From assembly GCA_030998015.1 (NCBI GenBank), contig JARWMV010000042.1, positions 1 to 64,000 of the forward strand: a stretch of DNA of 64,000 nucleotides, given 5' to 3'. Both the position numbers and the translations under genes were made by a program. The notes under the pieces were generated by a model, which did no database searches, was not told the origin of the DNA, and saw only the letters and a program-made list of their open reading frames with translations. This stretch comes from Ceratorhiza oryzae-sativae. Its lineage: Eukaryota > Basidiomycota > Agaricomycetes > Cantharellales > Ceratobasidiaceae. Of the stretch, positions 49,905-62,154 are shown piece after piece. The first letter of the stretch is position 1. Each line of letters starts with the position of its first letter.

Positions 49905-52900
49905 ATAACGGCCTAGCGCCCGAACAGGGCCTTGGTGGCGACAAAGACGATGAAATGCATGGCCCAGCACTTGACCCTAGCATAGCTCCTGGCGATAACG
50001 ACGCTCCCGGAGGCCCAGCTTTCAGTGAAGATAACCCCGCCCCTGCCAACGCAGGTCTCTGTCACGGTATTGATTTGGCAGCCATAATTGCAATGGAGGA
50101 TGAGGATATTTGTGAGTACAAGATTTTGTGAGTCTCGACTAGCTAACTCACCTACTATACCATTCTACTCCCAGAGGATAACATGGATTTCGAGGGTGAG
50201 GATGAGGAGGATGAGGAGGTCAACGATCTGTTCATTCCCCCCCCTGGTAAGCCAAATCAACGTTTCCTACCAGTGATAGCAAGCTAACTCTCCTACACCT
50301 ATTAGAAGTAGCTGGGCCGCTGCCTGTATATCAAAATCATCCAGTGATAATTGAGGATTGGGAGAGCAAGGATGAACCACAGGCTTTTGAGCATGACGTT
50401 GACACCTCATCCGAAGGTAGTCTTGAGCAAGACCCCGAGTTCCACAAACACAATGGGCCGCTTGGTTTGGATGCCGATAACAAGCTGGAAATGACTGAAG
50501 AGGAGTTATGGGCGTTTCTACAACAGTACATTGGCAATATTGCATTCGAAGAATGGATTGAGATGTGTAAGCTGTGTTTATTTGAATCGGTTTTGTTCAA
50601 ATCTAACTCATCCATTTAGACAACCTTGACTTGACCAAGACGGACTGCAAGACCCTCAAGTTCCTGGCCACCTGTCTCCGCTCGCACTTCTCACAGGCAA
50701 TGTACAAGGACCTGTGCTTACACGCCTGCGAGGAGCTTGGACTACCCAGCAATTTCGTTGCCTGGCGCCGCCTCAAGATACTCTCGGGCTTGGAGTCTCG
50801 CCCGTACGACACGTGTATTCAATCTTGCATGTGCTACGTCAGCAAGCACCGAGACCTTGAATTTTGCCCGTACTGCCAAGAACCCCGATTTAGCAATGGA
50901 AAACCCTGGCGTACTTTCATGTATACCCCCCTTATTCCGCAGCTAATCGCCCTCTTTCAGTATGCCCGTGCCGTCATGAACATGGGGCATCGCGCCAAAC
51001 ACGAGTTGCATCGAGCCACCCACCCCGACATAATCTCAGACGTCTTGGACGGGGAGATATATCGGACACTGCGGCAGACTCGAGTCAAACCGAATGAGAA
51101 CTATCAGTATTTCGATAGTCCCGATGATATTGCACTTGGACTGGGGACTGATGTCTTTTCTATGTTCAAGCGACGATGACACAAGGGGAACTCGACCATG
51201 TGGCCACTCATACTGGTCAACTACAACCTTCATACCTCAATTCGGACCCATCTCGAGAACGTCATCTGTGTTGGTGTCATTCCTGGGCCTACAGAGTGCA
51301 AGGATATAAACTCGTTCCTCGTTCCCCTCGTCGAGGAGCTTTTGCAGCTCGCCGATGGTGTCGACGCGATTAAAGTGGCAGTCGGAATAGACCTTGTACA
51401 GGGTGATGTTCTTCCGTTCAAGTTACAAGCCTTTCTTATTATTCTATTCGGCAACATCCTGGCAATTTCGAAGCTACTCTTACTTAGGGGGCACAATGCC
51501 ATGACCCCATGCCGAACATGTCTCATACCAGGTACAGCATACCACGGTCAGACGGTGACGTATTATGTTCCTTTGACCCCCCCTAAAACCCCCGAGGCGG
51601 AGCACGTTGAGGTGGTGTCCCCCGACGAGCTGAATCTTTTCATGCGCACACATGACAATTTCTTGTACTACTTCGATCGGCTTGCTAGGCTTCCTGACTC
51701 CCCAGAACGCACCCGACTCTCACAGGAATGTGGACTTCACAGGAAGCCCGTGCTCGCGAGCCTCAAGTCGATCGACCTTTCGAGCTGCGCACCGTACAAG
51801 ATGATGCATCTCATATTCGAAAACTTGGTCATCAATATGGTTAAGCACTGGAAGGGGATATTCAAGTGGATCACGCAGGGCAACGAGCCTTATGTTCTAG
51901 GTAATGACACATGGAAGCTGATTGGAGAACGGACTGTAGCGGCGGCAAAGACGATACCGTCGCAGTTTGTCAGTTCGATACCCAATATTGATAAAGACTT
52001 CAAACTGTACACGGCTGAAGCACACTCATTCTGGTTTACATACCTCGCGCCGGTTTTACTGAATGGAGTACTCCCCGATGAGTACTATGAGTAAGTCCGT
52101 TTCATATATGCTTAACGACTGCACTAACATACTTATTCAAGGCATTTTCTGGCGATGCGTGAGATCATCCTTTTGTGCCTTGAACTCGAGATATCACTTG
52201 CACAGGTGGATGAGCTCGAAGTAAAAGTTCAAGAATAGGTTCAAGAATACGAAAGGTAAGCAACGCAACGACGATTCCAATTAATTCGCTGTATCATTGC
52301 CAATAGGCTTTACTATCAATACGACCACAATCGGCTCCCGGCTTGCGTTCTGACGATTCACGCGCTCCTGCACATACCGCATTATATCCGCCGAACCGGT
52401 CCACTTTCGGCTACATGGTCCTTCGTAATGGAGCGATTTTGTGGATTTTTGCTTAGACCGGCCCTCTTGAATCGTGTCCGACCATACGAGTTTCTCGACA
52501 ACTACATTCGACAGCGTGCACAGATGCAAATCGTAGCGCATATACATAACATGCCGTCACTCGTACAGCCACCCACTCGTATAGATCCCGATGATGAGGA
52601 GTTAATATCTTCAAAAGAAATAATATATGATGCGAGTGAGTTACCCACATCTTAGTTCTTACGAATTTCCTCAGGCATACGAACGCTTTGTAGACCGCAA
52701 CTTCGCGCTTGGACAGCTGGTGGATCGACCTTATCCGGCCAGCAATCGACTCAAGAGATGGATTACCAGATGCTTCGGACTTGCTGAGGAGAAAGGCTGT
52801 AGGGTCACGTACCAGGAGTTGCACAACAAGGTTGACTGGGACACCCTTGTTCGTCATGGCAGATTTCGCATGACGAGTATGGGGGACCGAGTTCGTGCGG

Positions 52901-53458
52901 CCCGTCTGATTCAGGCCTCCCCAAAGTCTTGCGATAACTCATTCATACGGGTGCGTATTGTGCATGCACCTATCCTTCTTGCGTTTGCAGTACTAATACA
53001 CAAATCTGGCTAGTACGAGCTGTTGCCAGATGAAAACTATCGCTTCAACCACCTTGAGGACCAGGCACATCGCGTGCTCCACTATGGCCGAGTCAAAGAT
53101 ATATTCTACGTCGAATACAAGCAAAACCGCCCGTGAGTCTATATTTTTTGAACCTTTTGTAGTACGCTAACATCAAGATAGGGTGGAAGTTCGGAAACCT
53201 TATCTACTGGCTCTTGTTGAAGAGTGCAGCGACACACGCGGTCTCGATGCGACACTTCCCGAAAACCCCCTCGTTACGTATAACCGACTCGAGACTGCCC
53301 ATATCATCAATCTTGGAACGGTACATGCTGCCGTCGGAAGGATAAAGGTTGGCGGTCGAAATACATGGGCGATTCTGGACCGGAGTCGAGGTGCGCACAC
53401 CCAGTTCAACAACAACGACGGCATCCCCGATCCTGCATTAAACCCCGAGCTGTACTGA
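49905..53458 (+). pseudogene. Tnp2-type (CACTA) transposase gene, plus copy, disabled
   Basis: Multi-exon transposase of the Tnp2/CACTA superfamily. Order: an acidic N-terminal region (AMEDEDI; MDFEGEDEEDEEVNDLF), LAFLQQ-like segments ending FEEWIEM, then TLKFLATCLRSHFSQAMYKDL, LPSNFVAWRRLKILSGLESR and a Cys cluster (CIQSCMCYVSKHRDLEFCPYC). The DDE-bearing core follows: YFDSPDDIALGLGTDVF, VIPGPTECKDINSFLVPL, GHNAMTPCRTCLIPG, THDNFLYYFDRLA, SCAPYKMMHLIFENLV and AEAHSFWFTYLAPVLLNGVLP. The C-terminal domain has SATWSFVMERFCGFLL, VDWDTLVRHGRFRMTS, HRVLHYGRVKDIFYVEY and HIINLGTVHAAVGRIKVGG, ending NPELY at a TGA (53456-53458). Nonsense codons replace Trp at 51177 (KRR-stop) and near 52237 (VQE-stop-VQEYER). 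The 5' boundary is approximate. A diverged partner lies in inverted orientation at 61110-57848. Confidence 0.85.
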
Positions 53459-53739
53459 AACAGCAGCACTCGCTCCTTTACTCTTGCATGTCACGATTCG
53501 TACTTTTATTTCTTGTATTTCGAGTTCACTTTTGCCGTCTACGCACTGTCCCCCTATTCTTTCGCCCATATGACACATGACTCCGCTGTATCATACGTTG
53601 AGCTATTTTGCTCTTCCCCTTTTCTTTATATTTTCCGTGTGTTGTTTAGCTCTCTCCCACACGTGTAGTTCTCACTCTAAACTTATTGCTATATATCATC
53701 TTTTGTTCGACCCCTATATATGCTTTGGACTCCTTAGAG

Positions 53740-53963
53740 GACCTGGCCGCCCTCGAGTCCAGACCGCCGGAGCCGAGGGACTTAGAGCCGTCCACGGCGT
53801 CCCTGGTCGTCCAATTTGCTTTCGCGAGCCCACGGCTCGGCCTGTCAAAAATGGATCCCTATGGACTGATTTTTTGACGGGATCTCCCCGGCGTCCCTTA
53901 GGGACGCCAAGGGAGGACGTTGTAGTCCAGGGGACTTTGATGAGATCCACGCACTTCCTACAG
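53740..53963 (+). repeat. 3' subterminal repeat region of the plus Tnp2 element
   Basis: Rich in short inverted GGGACG/GTCC motifs. It starts 282 nt after the Tnp2 stop and ends ...GATCCACGCACTTCCTACAG. Its reverse complement resembles 57317-57562. The shared outer edge CTGTAGGAAG probably marks the element end. Confidence 0.6.
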
Positions 53964-54440
53964 CACCGAGGTAGATTCGATAGCAGTATTATCTTGCTAC
54001 AATTAGGATCAAGGCAAACGGCGTACCTATTACCAAATGTCTGGATACGCACCCGCGTCAGAATTTTCGGCAGCGACTTCGATAGCGCTGGTGGGGCACC
54101 TGTAAAAAGATTTAACGGAAAGCACCACGAAAAGATAAAATAGAACAGCGTGTACTTGCCTGTTTGGGTATCCTGCGCTCGAGGATCAATCACGCCTGTA
54201 TTCCCTAGGCCCCAGTCTAGCGACTTGTGCATGTATTCGACGCCAGCTCGGGTAAGTCCAAATCGGCTATGAAGGTCAAGTGCCAGGGTTTCCAAGAATC
54301 GGATGTGGGCAGGGAGTGGTGTTGCAGCTTCACCTTTGTTGGGTCGATCTTCATCGCCAGCCTGGTTTTGTAGCGTAGGTGGAACGTGTAGGTTGAGATT
54401 GTGTACTAAGTCAATAAGATCGTTAAGAGAATTAATACGT
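53964..54440 (-). pseudogene. Fragment of another Tnp2-like gene
   Basis: The minus strand reads LETLALDLHSRFGLTRAGVEY, NTGVIDPRAQDTQT, then after a probable GC-AG intron (CAG|GCAAGT) a Cys-bearing stretch, RVRIQTFGNRYAVCLDPNC, like the early zinc region of Tnp2 proteins. It stops abruptly at the edge of the 53740-53963 repeat, so it looks cut by insertion of the plus Tnp2 element. Confidence 0.45.
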
Positions 54441-54443
54441 CAT

Positions 54444-56727
54444 CACCACAGTTCACTCGATTTTTTCCTGGCGCTGTCCAGGCGGGATGGGGCGGGACAG
54501 AGCGGGATGGCGCAGGGACGCGTCTGGGATAATGCTCGAGGGACAGGGTGGGACAGGTTCAGGAAATTCGGCATCCCGCACTGTCCTTCTCTGTCTCTTG
54601 ATATTCTTTTTCCATCCCGGGCCTGTCCTGCGATATCCTTCCTTATCTAGCCATATCATGTAATCTAAAATAATTACTATTATTCGTTTATGGTCAGTAC
54701 ATGCCCAGAACGATAAGTCTCCGTCCAAGCCAGTCGTGGCGGTAGCCAATCCCTCGTTTTACAGTCTCGAGAACTGGTTCGCCGCCCTGAAAAACGACAA
54801 GATAGTGGGTCAACACCCGGTCACATAAAGAACGGGCGCATGAACTCACTTCTTGCTTGGTTTCTCCCCCATCACCATACATGAACCAAATGGCCCCCCA
54901 ATCGAGGCCTGTGACAACTGCGCGTCAATCCCAGTCCAAATCGAAGCTGACAAAGAATCACTCGTACTTACCGCCCAAGCTTGGTGGTTCAACCATGCGC
55001 AAACCATGGGTTCAGGCCTCCAGTCACAAAGTAGCCGAAGGTCAGCAATCAAACCAGAATATATGCATATTATTTGCTCACCAGTTCTCTATAGCTAAAC
55101 TCCGTGGCAAAGGAGAGGCCAAAGGGAGTTCGAGTGACGAAGATGAGGGAAACGAAATCGCAGGAGAGGACGAAAAAGGCAATGATGGTGACGATGATGA
55201 TTCAAGCTGGGGCGGGAACGATCAGGACCTGGACGTTGGTGAGGAAGATGAGCCGCTGCAATATTATGGTGAGAGAAAGTGCGCACTTTGTGTGTCAATA
55301 GCTCACCATTATTGTGGACCGAAACGGCAACCCAGTTCCTATGGAACAGTTTGTGGCCATGTTAAAATGCCCTTGCCTTTCTGGCAAGTGCAGAAAGATT
55401 CCAGCGCCCAAGACCCCCCAAAAGCGTCAAGCCGTTGAAGACAAGAGTGATGAAGGAGAGCTTACCCAACCTGTTAAGACCCCAAAACGCCAGCCACGTA
55501 CCAAGAGCGATGTCGATTTCTGGAAGAAGTCTGAGTTGAGTGTTCAACACAAGTTCCTGGATAGCCTGAGTGACGAACAGATATTCGCACACTTCAAGGT
55601 CCTTACCTGGGTTGAGCACAAGAAGTATGCTACACAAAAAGAGACGAATACATTCGAGGGTAGCGTTGGAAGGCACAAGCGCCAGACGTTAATTAACACA
55701 CGAGCAAATGCTGTAAGTAATAGGTTGCTTATTTCGGCACATATAGCTCACCTTTTGTAGTTTTTACAAAGCGGTGAGGTGCTTGCAAGGTAACAACTGT
55801 TGAAGGCAAGGATTTCGAGTCTACATTTGCCAAATCCACGCAATATGTTAATCCAAGTCATAAAAGGCATATCATTCAGATCGAGCCACAATGGATTGCC
55901 GAAGGAGTAACCAGCAACCGAGGCACAGGTACAGGTTGTCGTGAACTAGAGCAAGACAAGCCACCAGCATATTCCATTTCAGCATCGCCTGTTTGACTAG
56001 GAATTTCAAGTGGAGCGGGAGAGAGCAGGGGGCAAGGGAGAGGACCAAGCGAGGGAGGAGCGAAGCGCTGAGGAGAGCCACGTGAGCCACACAAGCTATG
56101 CACAGAGTCAGGGCGAAACGAGAAGGACCGGCATTATTAGCCACCAGCGCGCTCTTGCTGCTGTCGATTGCAGGATTGCTTTCTCCATAAAGGTACAAGT
56201 ATTTTGCAACGGTGGTGGGCGGGAAGTACTTGAGTTTGCAGCGGTTGCAGTTGCACGGCTTCCGATCAAGACCCAGGAGTGTGCTAACACTAATTTTCCG
56301 CTGTGAAATAGTTAGCGACTGGTCTCTTTATGCCCTCATACCCACTCGTTTCGCTTCCGCCACCGCCAGTTGCATCGTCTCGTCGTCATCCATGTTTGGT
56401 AAAGTGATGTGTATTCGCTCTATGTAATCGGTACAATAATTACAGTTAATTTTTTATGCGTTTTCCGAGCAACTGTGGAGTCTGTCGTGGTCGCGGTCGT
56501 GGTCGAGAGCAGGTTATGCGTCGGCGACGAGTTGCCTTAGCAGGATTGGCGGCCAATTTGCAATTCCGTCGATCCTCCGATACGATGTCCTATAACGGAC
56601 ATCCACATGCTATCCCGCCAGGTCCTGTGGTTGTCCACCTCTGTCCCACCGTGTCCTGTCCCGTCCCGTCCTGTCCCGCCCCATCCCGCCTGGACAGCGC
56701 CGGGAAAAAATCGAGTGAACTGTGGTG
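54444..56727. mobile_element. 2.28-kb DNA element with about 57-bp terminal inverted repeats
   Basis: The left end CACCACAGTTCACTCG... (54444) and right end ...CGAGTGAACTGTGGTG (56727) are inverted copies running through a CTGTCCAGGCGGGATGGGG stretch for about 57 bp with about one difference. Inside is a plus-strand gene of unknown function (54881-55995). No clear target-site duplication was found (ACGTCAT against TGAGATA). Superfamily not determined. Confidence 0.65.
54881..55995 (+). CDS. Unknown acidic protein inside the TIR element
   Basis: Not a recognised family. From ATG 54881 it reads MNQMAPQSRPVTTARQSQ and PPKLGGSTMRKPWVQ, then an acidic stretch (SSSDEDEGNEIAGEDEKGND, DDDDSSWGGND), an intron after LQYY, a possible Cys cluster (MLKCPCLSGKCRKI), a basic linker (KTPKRQPRTKSDVDFWKK), HKFLDSLSDEQIFAHFKVLTW and RHKRQTLINTRANA. 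After an intron ending TTTTGTAG near 55760 come FESTFAKSTQYVNPSHKRH and IAEGVTSN, then a TGA near 55993. The Cys cluster and acidic/basic composition would suit a DNA-binding accessory protein of the element, but this is only inference. Splice sites at about 55038-55098 and 55267-55310 are tentative. Confidence 0.45.
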
Positions 56728-56960
56728 TGAGATAATGGCGTGGTCAGGCTGTGCCGGCCGTCACGCGCTCGTCTGGCCGGGCAAGATTTGATAAGGCATA
56801 GATAAGATGTCAATAATGCTTAAACTAGTAATGTGATCGTAAGGGCTTTTTTGTAAATATTGTAGATCAGGGTCGTGGGCGAGTGATGGGTCTAAGTTGC
56901 GACTCGACCACAACCACGCTTGCCCTCGGTTCCGCCTCAACACCTGCCTCGACTTTACAA

Positions 56961-57316
56961 TGTCTCAGCGCTTGAACTCTGAAGAAGCCCGCAAGAAGGC
57001 GCAGAAAGTGAGTGCAAAAATTAATTAATTCATCGAGAACATGTTCTCACCGGTGTTCGCATTCCCAGTCCAAGAAAAGTACAACTTGGTACTCGGATAA
57101 CAAAGTTTGTGATTGTAGTCAATGCTTCGGGACTAACAATAAAATTCGGCCATCGACGGTTCAAACTCACCACCGACGATATGGCCGCCACATCGACAAT
57201 CCGCCAAACGAACCCCCTTCTCCTTCCCCTCCTCGAAATAGACGACGGCTCAATTCGCCATCTCCACCACCTGCTCGTATCGAAAGTGATCTTGAAGCTC
57301 CCGAATCTGGTCCTCA
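56961..57316 (+). pseudogene. Tnp2-like N-terminal fragment
   Basis: ATG 56961 (MSQRLNSEEARKKAQK), an intron (about 57009-57070), then STTWYSDNKVCDCSQCFG and STVQTHHRRYGRHID, a C-x-C-x2-C...H...H pattern like the N-terminal zinc region of Tnp2 transposases, followed by a Pro/Arg-rich linker (PSPSPPRNRRRLNSPSPPP). The reading is cut at about 57317 by the end of the minus Tnp2 element. Confidence 0.5.
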
Positions 57317-57562
57317 CTGTAGGAAGCGCGTGGATCTCATAAACGTCCCTTGGACTTGCATGTCTTCCTTTGGCGTCCTCAAGGGACTCTGGGGAGATCC
57401 CGTCAAAAAACAAGTCCAAAGGGGTCCATTTTTAGAGGACGAGCCTTGGGTTCGCAAAGACTATTTGGACGACAAGGGACGCCATGGACGGTTTGACGCC
57501 CTCGGCTCCGGCGGTCTGGACTCGGGGGCGTCCCTGGGCCTCCATGGAGTCCAAGGCATGTA
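57317..57562 (-). repeat. 3' subterminal repeat region of the minus Tnp2 element
   Basis: Inverted relative to 53740-53963 and at the matching distance (about 286 nt) downstream of the minus Tnp2 stop. Same GGGACGCC/GTCC-rich composition and the same CTGTAGGAAG outer edge. Confidence 0.6.
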
Positions 57563-57847
57563 TGCACATCGAATAAAGCTACACGGGCAGAAAAGCTAAA
57601 GGGAATACAGCAAGGATGGAGAACACGTGAAGGACAAAGTAGCTAAACGTATGATACAGTAATGTGAAGTCGACCAAAAAGTCGAAACAACAGTGTGGGA
57701 TGGACAACAGGTGCGAAGAACAAAAAGGTACCACCGCAGAACAAGTGCTCAAAAAAAAAATAGAAATAGCGCATGAAGGGCGTTGGGTGACGAAAGGGAA
57801 TTAGAAGGAAAAACACTAGCCGCGGTGCGCGAGGTAGGTGCTGCTGT

Positions 57848-60800
57848 TTAGTTTAGCTCGGGGTTCAGCACGGGATCGGGGACACCGTCTTTGTTGTTAA
57901 ACTGAGTGTGCGCACCTCGAGTCCGGTCCAGGATTGCCCATGTGTTTCGACCGCCGACTTTGATCCTTCCCACAGCAGCATGTACTGTACCAAGATTGAT
58001 AATGTGGGCAGTGTCGAGTCGGTTATATGTAACAAGAGGGGTCTCGGGTCGTGTCGCGTCGAGGCCGCGCGTATTGCACTCTTGTACGAGAGCGAGCAAA
58101 TAGGGCTTTCGAGACTCAACACTATAACAGTGTTAGTGTATAGTAAGGAGGGCGGAGTCGATCAATGCTTACGGGTGATTTTGCTTACATTCAACATAGA
58201 ATATGTCCTGGACATGGCCATAGTGGATCACACGATGTGGTTCATCCTCGCAAAGGCGCTGTCGATAATTTTCGTCTGGCAATAGCTCATACTAGAAAAG
58301 TCGTTTGTTAGTCCATCAAGCATGATCAGAATATATATTGTAGCACATACCCGTATGAATGAGTTATCGCGAGCGATTGATGATTGCTGAATCAGGTGAG
58401 CAGCGCGAACTCGGTCCCCCATACTCGCCATGCGGAACCGACCATGGCGAACGAGTGTGTCCCAGTCAATCTTGTCGTGCAGCTCCTGGTACGTGGCCCT
58501 TCGGCTAAATTCCTCAGCCAGTCCAAAGTACCTAGTGAATCTTCTCTTGAGCTGATCACTAGCGCGATACCGCCGATTGACCGGTTGGCCAAGCGTGTAG
58601 TCATGGTCTACAGACATTTAGATATCAGGATACTATATAGTTAAGGCGGGGATATGCTACTTACTAACATCGTATATCACCTCTTTTGTGGATGTCATCT
58701 CTCCCTCTTGGGGCGCTATTCGGGTGGTCGGTCGTACAAGCGAGGGCATATTGTGTATCTGCGCCACGATTTGTAGCTGTGCACGCCGTCGGATGTAGTT
58801 GTCAAGAAATTCGTACGGTCGAACCCGGTTCATGAGGGCAGGTCTGAGTAAGTGACCACAAAAACGCTCCACGACGAAGGACCATGTAGCCGAGAGCGGA
58901 CCGGCCCGGCGAATATAATAGGGGATGTGGAACAGCGCATGGATCGTCAAAACGCAGGCTGGGAGCCGATCGTGGTCGTATCGATAATAGAGCCTGCTCG
59001 TCTCAATGGTGTGAATTAGGGATGGACGGTTTAAGATTACATACCTCTCGTAGTCTTGAACCCAGTTCCGAATCTTCTCCTCGAGCTCGTCGACCTGTGC
59101 GAGCGTGATTTTGAGTTCGAGACACGAAACAATTATCTCACGCATCGCTAAAAAGTGCCTGATGTGACATATAAGCACAAGAACTAGGCGGTATATACGA
59201 AATAAACTCACTGGTAGTATTCATTCGGGAGCACTCCGTTGAGTAAGATAGGCCCGAGGTATGTAAACCAAAACGAATGAGCTTCAGCCTTGTACAAGTG
59301 GAAATCTTTATCGATATCAGGTATTGTACCGACGAACTGCGCTGGTATCGTCTTCGTCGCTTCTGCGGTCCGTTCTCCGATTAGTTTCCATACAGCGTTA
59401 CCTAGAGCGTATGGTTCGTCGCCCTCCGTGATCCATTTGAACGTCCCCTTCCAGTGCTTGACCATGTTGGGGACCAGATTTTCGAATATGAGATGCATCA
59501 TTTCATACGGGGCACAACTCGAAAGGTCGATTGATTTGAGGCTGGCAAGCACAGGCTTGCCGTGAAAACCACACTTCTGCGAGAGTCGGGTCCGTTCTGG
59601 GGAGTCTGGAAGCCTAGAAAGTCGATCATAGAAATACGAAAAATTGTCGTGCGTGCGCACGAAAGGAATCAAATTGTCGGGAGATGTCACAGCAGCTTCT
59701 TGGCCAGGGGGTTTAGGGACAGTCAAGGGAACATAGTACGTCACTGTGCAACCATGATAGAGTGTCCCCGGCCAGAGACACGTATGACACGGAGTCATGG
59801 CGTTATGGCCCCTAAGCATTAGTAATTTGGAGATGGCAGGGATATCACCGAAAAGGATAATAAGGAAAGCTTGAAGTTTGAATGCAACGGTATCGCCCTG
59901 AAGGCCTCAATCCCAACCATTACTTTAATTGCATCAACGCCCTCAGCGAGCTGCAAAAGCTCTTCGACAAGAGGAACGAGAAAAGAATTTATATCCTTAC
60001 ACTCCTTAGGTCCAGGAATAACACCGACACAGATAATATTCTTGAGGCGTGTCCGAATTGAAGTATGGCGGTTGTAGTTTACCAACATCAGTGGCCACGC
60101 CGTTGAAGTCCCCTTACGCCATCGTCGCTTGAACATAGTGAAACCATCAGTTCCCAGACCGAGAGCAACATCATCGGGATTATCAAAGTACTGGTAATTA
60201 TCGCCCGCCTTGACCTGAATATGCTGGAGTGTTTGATATATCTTGCCGTCGAAGACATCCGATATAATCCCAGGGTGAGTGGCTCGATGCGCTTTGTGAT
60301 TGGCGCGGTGCCACATATCTGTTATAGTACACGCGTTTTGAAACAGGCCGATCAGTGGGGGATGGGGGGAATATATGTGAATTTATGGCAGGACTTCCCA
60401 TTGCTGAACCGAGCATTGACGCAATAGGGGCACGCATCCAGGTCTCGGTACTTGCCGAGATAGCAGATACACGATTCAACACAACAGTTGTATGTGCGAG
60501 ACTCCAGGCCAGAGAGGATCTTGAGGCGCTGCCAGGCAACGAAGTCGCTTGGGAGCCCGAGCTCTTCACAGGTGTGTAATCATAGGTCCTTGTATGTTGC
60601 CTGCAAAAAGTGTGATTGGAGTCGGGCAGCCAGGAACTTGAGGGTCTTGCGATCTGTATCAGTCAAGTCGCGGTTGACTAGAGGATTGGGTTAGGATTAA
60701 GCAGAGTCGGCCTAAAGAGATAAAACTTACACATTTCGATCCATTCCTCATAGGCAATATCGCCAAGGTGATGTTGTAGAAAGGCCAGCAACTCTTCATT

Positions 60801-61110
60801 GTTCATCTCTGGTTCGTTGTCAACGTCCAAACCAGGTGGGCCATCATCACTACAAAAACCGTAGGTGTAATGAAACAGGGGGGTAGTGTAATTGGGGTAA
60901 CGGCATGTAAATGCTCATTGTTACTCCATTAAACCAGTGTCATTTGGCGTAATGACACCATTAACCTAGCCCCTGTTTTCATTACACATCATTATGCACA
61001 GTGACACTTTCAGTTATTGTAGTGATGTTCATGGAACTTGGGGTCTTGCTCAGCACTGCCTACAGAGGAATTGTCAGCTTGAATGATTATAGGGACAGAT
61101 GTCTCAACCC
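57848..61110 (-). pseudogene. Tnp2-type (CACTA) transposase gene, minus copy, disabled
   Basis: Aligns along its length with the plus copy at 49905-53458. N-terminal part: AEQDPKFHEH, then a 177-bp insertion, then GPPGLDVDNEPEMNNEELLAF. Downstream: LKFLAARLQSHFLQATYKDL-stop (TGA for Cys), YNCCVESCICYLGKYRDLDACPYC, YFDNPDDVALGLGTDGF, KRRWRKGTSTAWPL (Trp kept here), VIPGPKECKDINSFLVPL, a one-base shift near 59900 before VAFKLQAFLI, GHNAMTPCHTCLWPG, THDNFSYFYDRLS, AEAHSFWFTYLGPILLNGVLP, NWVQDYERY, SATWSFVVERFCGHLL, VDELEEKIRN, IDWDTLVRHGRFRMAS, and an end at NPELN, TAA at 57850-57848. Divergence from the plus copy is substantial, so they are not a recent inverted duplication. Confidence 0.85.
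60848..61024. mobile_element. 177-bp MITE with CACTACAA ends
   Basis: Starts CACTACAAAAACC and ends GTTATTGTAGTG. Inner blocks GTGTAATGAAACAGGGG and its inverse CCCCTGTTTTCATTACAC extend the pairing. AT flanks both ends. Removing it plus one AT restores the Tnp2 reading ...FHEHDGPPGLD, as in the plus copy (FHKHNGPLGLD). Confidence 0.85.
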
Positions 61111-62150
61111 CCCCTCCCCTAAATTTACTTGCTGATTTTTGTATAAATTATGACCAGATTGCACTAAATACATCAGCTCAAAAGATTCACCAGCTGACAC
61201 TCCACCTTGGTCATGGATGGCCAAGAGCAACAACCTAGTTTGGTCACACAAGAAATCATCAATCTGAAGTGATGGCAGTCCTGGTGCATGGTTGGACTGG
61301 TGAGTGTTCAAGATATGTCAGACCCAAGGTTGGGCTGTGTTGACAAATAAGCATGGGGAAGGGACCCTCAGTTGTGAGGGACATGATCACATGACCAGCT
61401 GCAATCCAAGTGGATTGCAGCAGCAACTGTATCACATCATGGCTGGGGGTGACCTTGCATTGCTGTCTACAGAAGAGTGATTTTACTTTTTTACACACAA
61501 GGGTTGCTTGCATAAAGTAATTTTGAATGGTGGCAGTCATCAAAGAATTATGATTGATGCCAGATCAGCTGCCCAAGTGTATGGGCTGGGGTTTGTCAGA
61601 TGGATTGTGTCACATGACCCACTGCAATCACTTTGGATCACTGCAACCACTTGGGATAGTTGAGGTCAACTAGGGACCAGGTTGGACAAGGGTCACAGTA
61701 TCCATGTGCATGACAACCATCAATACCACAACCTTGGTTGAGCTTGACAACTGTTAGTAAATCAGGGTGCATCAATCAAAATTGATTGCCAGCTGGTACA
61801 GATCAAGTCAAGTCACCATCATACAATTTACAATTACACATCTGAGCATCTGAAGCTGAAGACTGGCTGTGCATTGTTATTGTCTCAATCTTGTCCTGCT
61901 TCTTGGTTGATACTCTTTGAGCATCACATAGTTTCACACCTGTACATGACATAAAATGCATCACATGTGCAAGTGGTTCCTTTGGCACTTGAATTGTTTG
62001 CATCAAGATCTGATCAAGCCCTGTCCCATGTGCCATCCCCCTCCCTTCCTCAACTGCAACCTTGCAACACTGTGCTTTACAATACCAGTTATGGTCCAGC
62101 TTTCAGTGAGCAACAAAATACTCTTGGGCCCTTATGCTTGCTGATACAGC
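61111..62150. other. CpG-poor region, no gene recognised
   Basis: The compositional change begins near 61050-61110. There are many CATG, TGCA and CAACTG words and short palindromes (for example, GCAATCCAAGTGGATTGC at 61401). Open frames are short and interrupted. Confidence 0.35.
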
Positions 62151-62154
62151 AAGA

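Noticed and set aside
49905..61110. One recent large inverted duplication of the Tnp2 region
   Set aside because: The two copies differ substantially and carry different nonsense and frameshift mutations; better explained as separate related elements.
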